This document shows positions 57,565-64,000 of a stretch of DNA of 64,000 bases, piece by piece. The notes under the pieces were generated by a model. That model ran no database searches. It was not told the DNA's origin and saw only the letters and a list, made by a program, of their open reading frames with translations. Position 1 is the stretch's first letter; each line of letters opens with the position of its first letter. A program made the translations under genes and the position numbers. The stretch is from contig NZ_AVPI01000008.1 of the NCBI RefSeq assembly GCF_000768675.1, positions 1 to 64,000 of the forward strand. The letters run 5' to 3'. Source of the DNA: Knoellia flava TL1. GTDB lineage: Bacteria > Actinomycetota > Actinomycetes > Actinomycetales > Dermatophilaceae.

Positions 57565-58725
57565 TCACCGGGCTCCTCCTCCACCGGCCTCGCGCCGCGG
57601 TGAGGGCACTTTGCGCCAGCGGTCGCCGTCGCGGGAGACGAGTCCGAGCAGACCGAGCCGTCCAAGGGCGGCGAGCAGCGTCCTCGCGTCAAGGGCGGTG
57701 TGCGCCTGGAGCCGCGCGAGGTCGGCGCCGGCTCGCACGGGCACTGCGGAGAAGACCGCCAGCGCCACCGGGTCGAGCTCCGACTCCGGCGTCTCGGGTG
57801 CCCGGGCCACACCGACCGCGTCGAGACCGAGCCGGCCCATGAGGTCGAGCACCTCGGCGGCGTCCGTCACCAGGGTGGCGCCGCGCTCGCGCACGAGCTG
57901 GTGGCACCCCGCGGACTGGACCGAGGTCACCGGACCGGGGACGGCCGCGACATGGCGGACGAGCTCGCGCGCGACCTTCGCCGTGTTGAGCGACCCGGAG
58001 CGCAGGCCCGCCTCGACGACGACCGTGCCGACGGTCAACGCCGCGATGAGACGGTTGCGGGCGAGGAACCGGTGCCGGTGCGGCGCCCACCCCGGCGGCA
58101 GCTCGCTGACGACGACACCGTGGGCCGAGACCTCGCGCAGGAGCCCCTCGTGCGCCTGGGGGTACGCACGGTCGAGCCCGCGCGCGAGGACGGCGATCGT
58201 GGGACCGCCTCCGGCCAGCGCGCCTCGGTGGGCCGCCGCGTCGATCCCGAAGGCCGCCCCCGAGACGACGGTGACGCCGCGGTGAGCGAGACCCTCGCCC
58301 AGGTCAGCGGCGACGGACAGGCCGTAGGCCGTGGCGGCCCGTGAGCCCACGATCGCCACGCTCCCCTCGGCGACGGAGACCTCGCACTCGCCGCGCGCAT
58401 AGAGGCACACCGGAGGGACACCCAGCTGGTCGAGTCCCGTGGGCCACTCCTCGTCACCGGGCACGACGACACGGACGCGCAGCCGGTCGAGGACGTGCCG
58501 CGCCCGGTCGATGTCCATCGCCCCGACCCGCGCCGCATGAGCGTCACCCCGCGCCTCGGGTCCGGACACGAAGCGCTCGAGGGCGTCGACCGCTCCGTGG
58601 GTCGCGATCGACCTCGCCACCTTCTCGTCCTCGGGCTCGACGATGTGGCTCCAGGCGAGGCGTGCCCACCGCTCGTCCGACAACGCTCCCCCTCCCGGGA
58701 TGCCGAAAGGCTCAGGGCTGCTCAT
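57565..58725 (-). CDS. dprA: DNA processing protein DprA
   Basis: The 386-residue DprA has the Rossmann motifs VAIVGSRAATAYGLSVAADLG, VVSGAAFGIDAAAHRGAL and FLARNRLIAALT, an N-terminal SAM-like helix set and a C-terminal winged helix (HTALDARTLLAALGRLGLLGLV). It loads RecA on incoming single-stranded DNA during transformation where that occurs, and is conserved regardless in actinobacteria. The ATG overlaps the comM stop by 4 bp. Confidence 0.95.
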   Translation of the reverse strand: MSSPEPFGIPGGGALSDERWARLAWSHIVEPEDEKVARSIATHGAVDALERFVSGPEARGDAHAARVGAMDIDRARHVLDRLRVRVVVPGDEEWPTGLDQLGVPPVCLYARGECEVSVAEGSVAIVGSRAATAYGLSVAADLGEGLAHRGVTVVSGAAFGIDAAAHRGALAGGGPTIAVLARGLDRAYPQAHEGLLREVSAHGVVVSELPPGWAPHRHRFLARNRLIAALTVGTVVVEAGLRSGSLNTAKVARELVRHVAAVPGPVTSVQSAGCHQLVRERGATLVTDAAEVLDLMGRLGLDAVGVARAPETPESELDPVALAVFSAVPVRAGADLARLQAHTALDARTLLAALGRLGLLGLVSRDGDRWRKVPSPRREAGGGGAR

Positions 58726-60269
58726 GCCGCCGCCTCCACGCCACCGCGCAGGGTGAGGGCCAGACCGACGTCGTCGACCGTCGGACGGAGCCGCCCGGCG
58801 AGGTCGGACGAGGACCAGGCGAGCCGAAGGGTGCGGTCGTATCCGCGCAACGTGAGCAGGCCGCGGTCCAAGGCCCGGTCGATCGGTGCGGTGACGGACC
58901 CGGGGAGCCGCAGCGGGCTGCGCCGCAGCGCGTGACCGGGCACCCTCGCGTTGGTCTGCCAGCCCCGGGAGGACCACCGTTCGCGCTGCGCGGCGCGTGC
59001 CGCGAGCACTCGCGCGAGGACGACCTCGCTCGGCTCCCCCCGCTCGTCGGCGAAGGCGGCACGCGACACGGGTGGGACGTTGGCCTGGATGTCGATCCGG
59101 TCCATGAGGGGACCGGAGAGGCGGTTGGCGTAGCTGCGCTGCTCCATCGCCGAGCACACGCAGTCGATGCCCTTGCCGTAGGCCCGACCGCAGGGACAGG
59201 GGTTCGTGGCCAGCACGAGCTGGAACCGCGCGGGGTAGCGGACCATCTGCTTGGCCCGCGAGATCGTCACCTCGCCCGACTCGAGCGGCTGGCGCAGCTG
59301 CTGGAGGACGGACGTCTTGAACTCCGCAGCCTCGTCGAGGAAGAGCACGCCGCCGTGCGCGCGGGAGATCGCGCCGGGCACGACCACGCCGGAGCCGCCT
59401 CCGGTGATCGACGTCATCGACGCGCTGTGATGGGGCGCGACGAAGGGTGGGGTGCGGTCGAGCTCCGTGGTGGCGACGACGTCGCCGGTGAGCGACCTGA
59501 TCGCGTGGGTCTCGAGCGCCAGCTCGCGCGAGAGCGGCGGCAGGATCGTCACGAGCCTCTCGGCCAGCATCGTCTTGCCGACGCCGGGCGGTCCGCTGAG
59601 CAGCAGATGGTGCTCGCCCACCGCAGCGAGCTCGAGGGCGAGGCGTGCCTCGGCCTGTCCGATGACGTCCCCGAGGTCGACGGCTCGCGAGCGCGTCGCC
59701 GCCTCGACGGCGACGACCCGGTCCGCGACCGGCAGCGGGTCGACACCGGCGCGAACGGCATACCAGTGGACGAGGGTCCCGAGGGTGGGTGCGGAGTGCA
59801 CGGTGACCCCGTCGACGAGCTGCGCCTCGGCGACGTTCTCGGGTGGGACGACGACGTGGCGCACCCCGGCGCGTGCGGCTGCGAGCACCGAGGGCAGCAC
59901 GCCGCGCACGCCGCGCACCGACCCGTCGAGTCCGAGCTCGCCGAGGTGGACGATGCCCGTGATCCGGCGCGGGTCGACGACGCCCGCCGCACCGAGCACG
60001 GCAAGGGCGATCGCGACGTCGAACCCGGTGCCCTGCTTGGGGATCGAGGCCGGCGAGAGGTTGACGGTGATCCGCTGGGGCGGAAGGGGCACCCCCGTCG
60101 TGGCCGCGGCCGAGCGCACCCGGTCGGGAGCTTGGCCGCACGCCTTGTCGGGCAGCCCGGTGACGCTGAAGTGCGGGAGCTGCGCGGAGATGTGCGCCTC
60201 GACGTCGACGAGCCGGCCCTCGAGCCCGGTGAGGGCGACGGCGAGGGTCCGGCCGAGCTTGGCGCTCAC
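58722..60269 (-). CDS. comM: ComM/YifB-family AAA+ Mg-chelatase-like ATPase
   Basis: The 515-residue protein has an N-terminal Lon-like domain (VEAHISAQLPHFSVTGLPDKAC), Walker A GPPGVGKTMLAE, Walker B VLFLDEAAEF, a Cys-rich NPCPCGRAYGKGIDCVCS and a C-terminal helical domain. In naturally competent species ComM is a branch-migration helicase promoting integration of incoming DNA. The gene is conserved beside dprA in non-competent actinobacteria too, so it is only weak evidence for competence here. Its ATG overlaps the yraN stop. Confidence 0.94.
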   Translation of the reverse strand: MSAKLGRTLAVALTGLEGRLVDVEAHISAQLPHFSVTGLPDKACGQAPDRVRSAAATTGVPLPPQRITVNLSPASIPKQGTGFDVAIALAVLGAAGVVDPRRITGIVHLGELGLDGSVRGVRGVLPSVLAAARAGVRHVVVPPENVAEAQLVDGVTVHSAPTLGTLVHWYAVRAGVDPLPVADRVVAVEAATRSRAVDLGDVIGQAEARLALELAAVGEHHLLLSGPPGVGKTMLAERLVTILPPLSRELALETHAIRSLTGDVVATTELDRTPPFVAPHHSASMTSITGGGSGVVVPGAISRAHGGVLFLDEAAEFKTSVLQQLRQPLESGEVTISRAKQMVRYPARFQLVLATNPCPCGRAYGKGIDCVCSAMEQRSYANRLSGPLMDRIDIQANVPPVSRAAFADERGEPSEVVLARVLAARAAQRERWSSRGWQTNARVPGHALRRSPLRLPGSVTAPIDRALDRGLLTLRGYDRTLRLAWSSSDLAGRLRPTVDDVGLALTLRGGVEAAA

Positions 60270-60625
60270 GAGCCCACCGCCTCGACGTGACGGACGACCG
60301 GAGGCCGTCCGCGCCGGGCGAGCACGCCGATGACGTCGACCCTCACGCTGGCCACCGGACTGGTCCGGGTGCGCAGGTAGGCGGCGGAGAGGCGCCTCAG
60401 CCGCATGGCCTTCTCCCGGGTCACCGCCTCGACCGGGTCACCCACACCCGTGCCGGCGCGGGTCTTGACCTCGCAGACGACGAGGCAGTCGCCGTCGAGG
60501 GCGACGATGTCGATCTCGCCCTCGGGGCAGCGCCAGTTGCGCTCGAGGACCCGCAGACCTCGTTCCCGCAGGTAGCGAGCCGCGAGCTCCTCGCCGTATC
60601 GGCCCAAGGCCAGGTGTGCATCCAT
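60266..60625 (-). CDS. YraN/UPF0102 nuclease-fold protein
   Basis: The 119-residue protein starts LGRYGEELAARYLRERGLRVLERNWRCPEGEIDIVALDGDCLVVCEVKTR. The E...D...ExK arrangement is the PD-(D/E)xK nuclease core of the UPF0102 family. A role in DNA processing is suspected because it is so often next to comM, dprA and rnhB, as here. ATG 60625 or 60637 may be the start; the former has better family alignment. Confidence 0.9.
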   Translation of the reverse strand: MDAHLALGRYGEELAARYLRERGLRVLERNWRCPEGEIDIVALDGDCLVVCEVKTRAGTGVGDPVEAVTREKAMRLRRLSAAYLRTRTSPVASVRVDVIGVLARRGRPPVVRHVEAVGS

Positions 60626-60735
60626 GGCGAGGAGCATCGACCGGGACCCGGACACCGGGCCACGGCGAACCCGGCCACCTGTGGACGAGTGGAGTCTCCG
60701 TTGCCGCCTGTGGACGGCGCGGCGTGCTCAGCGGG

Positions 60736-61050
60736 TCAGAAGTCGCCCTTGGGCAGCTGGAGCTCGGACTTGGCCAGCTCCTCGACGTTGACGTCCTTGA
60801 ACGTCACGACCCGCACCTGCTTGGCGAAGCGCGCCGGACGGTAGATGTCCCACACCCACGCGTCCTGCATCGTCACGTCGAAGAAGACCTCGCCGCCGTC
60901 GCTGCGGACCTTGACGTCCACCGAGTTGCACAGGTAGAAGCGGCGCTCGGTCTCGACGACGTGCGAGAACAGCCCCACGACGTCGCGGTACTCGCGGTAG
61001 AGGGCGAGCTCCATCTCGCTCTCGTACTTCTCGAGGTCCTCGGCGCTCAT
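60736..61050 (-). CDS. DUF2469 protein
   Basis: The 104-residue protein ([46 protein letters not shown]) is the actinobacterial DUF2469 family, always found between rnhB and yraN and of unknown function. Its ATG overlaps the rnhB stop by 4 bp. It ends with a QLPKGDF tail typical of the family. Confidence 0.95.
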   Translation of the reverse strand: MSAEDLEKYESEMELALYREYRDVVGLFSHVVETERRFYLCNSVDVKVRSDGGEVFFDVTMQDAWVWDIYRPARFAKQVRVVTFKDVNVEELAKSELQLPKGDF

Positions 61051-61838
61051 GCGTTGACAGCTCCATCTTCGTGGTGGTCCGTGGGTGGTCCGGCGCTCGC
61101 CGGCACCAGCTCGGGTGCGACCTCGGCATCCTCGAGTCCGGCGAAGGCCCCTCCATCATCGGTCATCGTCCCGGGCAGTCGCCACGAGCGTCGGTGCAGG
61201 TCGCAGGGACCGTGCTCGCGCAGCGCGTCGAGGTGCTCCGGTGCCGAGTAGCCCTTGTTGAGCTCCCACGCGTATGCCGGGTGCTCCGGTGCGAGGTCGA
61301 CCATGATCCGGTCCCTCGCCACCTTGGCGAGGACGCTGGCCGAGGCGACGGAGGAGCACTTGAGGTCGGCCTTGATCATCGTCGTCACCGGCGGGGTGTG
61401 GACCTCATCGGCGGCGAACGCGAGGAGCCCCACCTCGTCGGGCGCGGTGAGCCAGTCGTGGTTGCCGTCGAGGATGACGAGGTCGGGGACGACGTCGAGC
61501 GAGGCCAACGCGCGACGACCGGCGAGCCGCAGCGCGGCGATGATGCCGATCTCGTCGATCTCTGCCGGGGACGCGTGCCCGACGGCGTGCGAGAGCGACC
61601 AGCGCCGGATCCGCGGCACCATCGACTCGCGGACGTGGGGAGGCAGGAGCTTGGAGTCGCGCACGCCCTGCGGGGCCGAGCGGCAGGTCTCGTCGATGAC
61701 GACCACGCCGACGGTCACCGGACCGGCGAGCGCCCCGCGACCGACCTCGTCCATGCCGGCGAGGAGGCGGTAGCCGTCACGCTGGAGGGCTCGCTCCACC
61801 CGGAGGTTCGGCTTCTTGGAGCGGGGAGGTGCGGGCAT
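61047..61838 (-). CDS. rnhB: Ribonuclease HII
   Basis: The 263-residue RNase HII removes ribonucleotides from DNA and RNA primers. Catalytic Asp/Glu lie in [21 protein letters not shown] and Asp in [12 protein letters not shown]; the conserved [21 protein letters not shown] and [17 protein letters not shown] follow. The C-terminal ~40 residues (after PGTM) are an acidic extension. It sits 33 bp after lepB on the same strand. Confidence 0.95.
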   Translation of the reverse strand: MPAPPRSKKPNLRVERALQRDGYRLLAGMDEVGRGALAGPVTVGVVVIDETCRSAPQGVRDSKLLPPHVRESMVPRIRRWSLSHAVGHASPAEIDEIGIIAALRLAGRRALASLDVVPDLVILDGNHDWLTAPDEVGLLAFAADEVHTPPVTTMIKADLKCSSVASASVLAKVARDRIMVDLAPEHPAYAWELNKGYSAPEHLDALREHGPCDLHRRSWRLPGTMTDDGGAFAGLEDAEVAPELVPASAGPPTDHHEDGAVNA

Positions 61839-61871
61839 GGCGGGTGGTGCGGTCCTTCGGGTGCGGCGTGG

Positions 61872-62762
61872 TCAGGGGCTCGTCGAGGTGCTCGGTGTCG
61901 CGGTCCCGGACGACCCGCCCCGCGACGTGCCCGACGAGGCACCGGGGGCCGGGACGTCGCTGAACGTCGACTCGGGACGACTCAACCACCCGGCGCGGTC
62001 CAGGGGCCAGACCTTGGCCACGGCGCGGCCGGTGATGTCGGCGATCGGCACCGAACCCTGCGCGCCCGTCCCGTCGGGGTCGTGGAAGCGCGAGTCCTCG
62101 GAGTCGCTTCGGTGGTCGCCCATGACCCAGATCTTGCCCGCTGGGACGGTGATGTCGAAGGTGATCGAGCTCGCGACGTCGCCCGGCTTGACGTAGGGCT
62201 CGGTGAGCGGGACGCCGTTGACCGTGAGGCGGCCCTGGGCATCGCAGCAGACGATGTGGTCGCCCGGAAGCCCGATGACCCGCTTGATGAGGTGGTTGTC
62301 GGAGGTGTCCGGCAGGAGGCCGACGAACGACAGCACCCTCTCCACACCGTCGCGCAGCGGTCCGTGGCTCACCTCGGGGACCGAGGACAGCCACTCGCCC
62401 GGGTCCTGGAAGACGACGACGTCGCCCCGCTGGACGTCGACGACGTCCGGCACGAGCTTGTTGACGACGACCCGGTCGTTGAGGATGAGGGTGTCCTCCA
62501 TCGACCCGGAGGGGATGTAGAACGCCTGGATCAGCCACGTCTTGACGACGAAGGACAGCGCGAGCGCCATGGCGACGACGACGACGAACTCGCGCAGCGC
62601 GGCGCCGGCGGCACCGGCAGCGGCCCGTCCACGACCTCGCCCACCGGGACCCGGCGCGCCGGCGTGGGCACCGTCGTCGGTGCCCACGCCGTCGTCGAGC
62701 GTCCGCTGGGGCGCATCGGGGTCGTACTGACCCGGTTCGAACCGGGCCTCGTGGCTCGTCAT
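61872..62762 (-). CDS. lepB: Type I signal peptidase (intact)
   Basis: The 296-residue signal peptidase has a Gly/Ala/Arg-rich cytoplasmic N-terminus, one membrane helix (FVVVVAMALALSFVVKTWLI), the nucleophile Ser in IPSGSMEDTL, the catalytic Lys in NHLIKRVIGLPGDHIVC and box E GDHRSDSEDSR. A Ser/Thr/Pro-rich tail follows. It cleaves signal peptides on the outer face of the membrane. Its ATG shares an A with the stop of the upstream paralogue (TGATG). Confidence 0.94.
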   Translation of the reverse strand: MTSHEARFEPGQYDPDAPQRTLDDGVGTDDGAHAGAPGPGGRGRGRAAAGAAGAALREFVVVVAMALALSFVVKTWLIQAFYIPSGSMEDTLILNDRVVVNKLVPDVVDVQRGDVVVFQDPGEWLSSVPEVSHGPLRDGVERVLSFVGLLPDTSDNHLIKRVIGLPGDHIVCCDAQGRLTVNGVPLTEPYVKPGDVASSITFDITVPAGKIWVMGDHRSDSEDSRFHDPDGTGAQGSVPIADITGRAVAKVWPLDRAGWLSRPESTFSDVPAPGASSGTSRGGSSGTATPSTSTSP

Positions 62763-63463
62763 CACTGGTTTCCGCGCTCTCGGGACTGGGTGGTGGAGGG
62801 GGAGGTCGGGGCGCCGAGCCGGTCGAGCGGCCAGATGCGTGTGAGAACGGTACCGATGACCGCGTCCTGCGCCACCGTCCCGTCGGTGGTCTCGGACCCG
62901 GCACCGACGTGAGTGCGCGAGTCCATGGCCGTCGCGGCGTTGTCGCCGAGGAGGAAGAGACGTCCCGGTGGCACGGTGAGCCGGAACGGCGCGGCGTTGG
63001 CGGAGAGCCGGGGACCGACGGCCGTGCCGTCGACGCTCACCCGTCCTGCGTCGCAGCACTCGACCTCGTCACCGGGGCCGGCGACGACCCGCGCGAGGAC
63101 GGACTTCTCGCCAAGGTCGATGCCGACGGCGGCCGACGCCGAGGAGAGCACGCGACCGATGGCGCCGTCGTCGGTGTGTGTCGAGCGGTCCGGACCGGGC
63201 CACGCGGACGTGACGTCGGCGACGACGAGGTCACCCACGTCCGCTCCCCCGACCTTGCCGACAAGCACCCGGTCCCCCTCGACGACGGTCGGGTGCATCG
63301 CGTCGCTCGCCACGGCATACGGCTGGGCGAGGAAGGCGCGCACGAGCAGCACGGCGAGGACTCCCGCGCCGAGGAGCACCGGAACCCGCTGAGCACGACG
63401 CGACCCGGCCGCCGCCGTGGGGGCGGGGGCCGGGTCGGTGTCGTGGGTGGCCGGGGACGTCAT
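62762..63463 (-). CDS. Second signal peptidase I-like protein lacking the usual catalytic Lys
   Basis: The 233-residue paralogue has one membrane helix (VPVLLGAGVLAVLLVRAFLA), a Ser in the nucleophile position (ASDAMHPTVV), and box E GDNAATAMDSRTHVG. In the segment aligned to LIKRVIGLPGD of its neighbour it reads VLARVVAGPGDEVEC, so Ala replaces the general-base lysine. The nearest Lys is in GEKSV, four positions away. It may be inactive, use another base or act with the neighbouring LepB. TGATG overlap suggests coupled expression with lepB. Confidence 0.85.
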   Translation of the reverse strand: MTSPATHDTDPAPAPTAAAGSRRAQRVPVLLGAGVLAVLLVRAFLAQPYAVASDAMHPTVVEGDRVLVGKVGGADVGDLVVADVTSAWPGPDRSTHTDDGAIGRVLSSASAAVGIDLGEKSVLARVVAGPGDEVECCDAGRVSVDGTAVGPRLSANAAPFRLTVPPGRLFLLGDNAATAMDSRTHVGAGSETTDGTVAQDAVIGTVLTRIWPLDRLGAPTSPSTTQSRERGNQ

Positions 63464-63521
63464 CGAGGCGATGCTAGTCGCCCGACCTCGAAAGACGCAG
63501 GGCGCGTCGACCTGGTCGGCG

Positions 63522-63881
63522 TCAGGAAGCCGGGGTCGTCTCGCGCTTCTCCTTGATCTTGGCGGCCTTGCCGCGCAGGTCGCGCAGGTAGTAGAGCTTC
63601 GCGCGACGGACGTCACCGCGGGTGACGACCTCGATGTGGTCGATGACCGGCGTGTGGAGCGGGAAGGTGCGCTCGACACCGACGCCGAAGGAGACCTTGC
63701 GGACGGTGAAGGTCTCGCCGAGGCCGCCACCGTGGCGACGGATCACGATGCCCTTGAAGACCTGGACGCGCGAGCGCGTGCCCTCGATGACCTTGACGTG
63801 GACGTTGACGGTGTCACCGGCGCGGAACTCCGGGATGTCGTCGCGGAGGGAGGCCTTGTCGATCTCGTCGAAACGCTGCAT
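63522..63881 (-). CDS. rplS: Ribosomal protein L19
   Basis: The 119-residue L19 is complete: [99 protein letters not shown]. The ATG at 63881 is chosen over an upstream in-frame start. It heads the visible part of the rplS-lepB-rnhB series. The 119 bp beyond it (63882-64000) hold no gene that I can see; trmD is usual upstream. Confidence 0.97.
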   Translation of the reverse strand: MQRFDEIDKASLRDDIPEFRAGDTVNVHVKVIEGTRSRVQVFKGIVIRRHGGGLGETFTVRKVSFGVGVERTFPLHTPVIDHIEVVTRGDVRRAKLYYLRDLRGKAAKIKEKRETTPAS

Positions 63882-64000
63882 GACTGCTTCGCTTTCTTGT
63901 GCGGTGCCACAGGTCACCCACGGTGATGTCGTGCTCTGTCTGGAGGTGGTGCGCGCGTCGTGGCCTCATGCGCGGCTGACCGGGAAGGCCGGGTGCCGCG

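Overview
The window is a high-GC (roughly 70-73% by eye) actinobacterial chromosome segment. It has dense codon-biased genes, frequent GTG starts, many 1-11 bp start/stop overlaps, and actinobacterial families (DUF2469, DUF3152, DUF4081-GNAT, DcuS/DcuR-type two-component pair). Gene content and order fit the Micrococcales, perhaps Intrasporangiaceae; that placement is an inference. I see no rRNA, tRNA, CRISPR array or phage genes.

Layout. 1-5330: a partial gene, an APH(6)-like kinase, and a C4-dicarboxylate sensor/regulator pair divergent from a DctA symporter, closed by a clear terminator. 5401-9672: a lower-GC McrBC-type (type IV) restriction island bracketed by two related stem-loops. 9751-24046: accessory metabolism, with a YyaL/DUF255 protein, PhzF protein, an extracytoplasmic flavin electron-transfer cassette (ferric-reductase-like, FMN-binding, ApbE), amylosucrase convergent with a FrcK-like kinase, TSUP exporter, HAD, ProRS, CBS protein, an ATL-HhH fusion, and small proteins. 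24193-26999: a broken LAS-type peptidase gene, an AbiEi/DUF559 protein between two copies of a 17-bp repeat, and a membrane protein. 27020-33165: a minus-strand block running RNase (barnase type), barstar, thioesterase, dxr, rseP, ispG, GNAT. 33266-42311: a LuxR-type two-component system, an ABC exporter, an aldehyde dehydrogenase, a LOG-like protein, and a PHM-like copper monooxygenase lipoprotein.

42425-48711 and 54781-63881 are the two halves of the conserved actinobacterial housekeeping neighbourhood: rpsB-tsf-pyrH-frr-cdsA-rlmN, and rplS-lepB-lepB-rnhB-DUF2469-yraN-comM-dprA-xerC-DUF3152-M23. They are separated here by about 6 kb carrying an MFS transporter, AlkD, an aminotransferase, an SDR and an FMO.

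The most unusual signal is not a gene. The octamer CGGCATAC (complement GTATGCCG), often extended to ACGGCATAC, occurs about 50 times on both strands by hand count. That is about one per 1.3 kb, where base composition predicts only about two. It is enriched between genes and sometimes forms inverted pairs like terminator hairpins, much as DNA-uptake words do in Neisseria and Pasteurellaceae. None of the 50 copies lies in the McrBC island.
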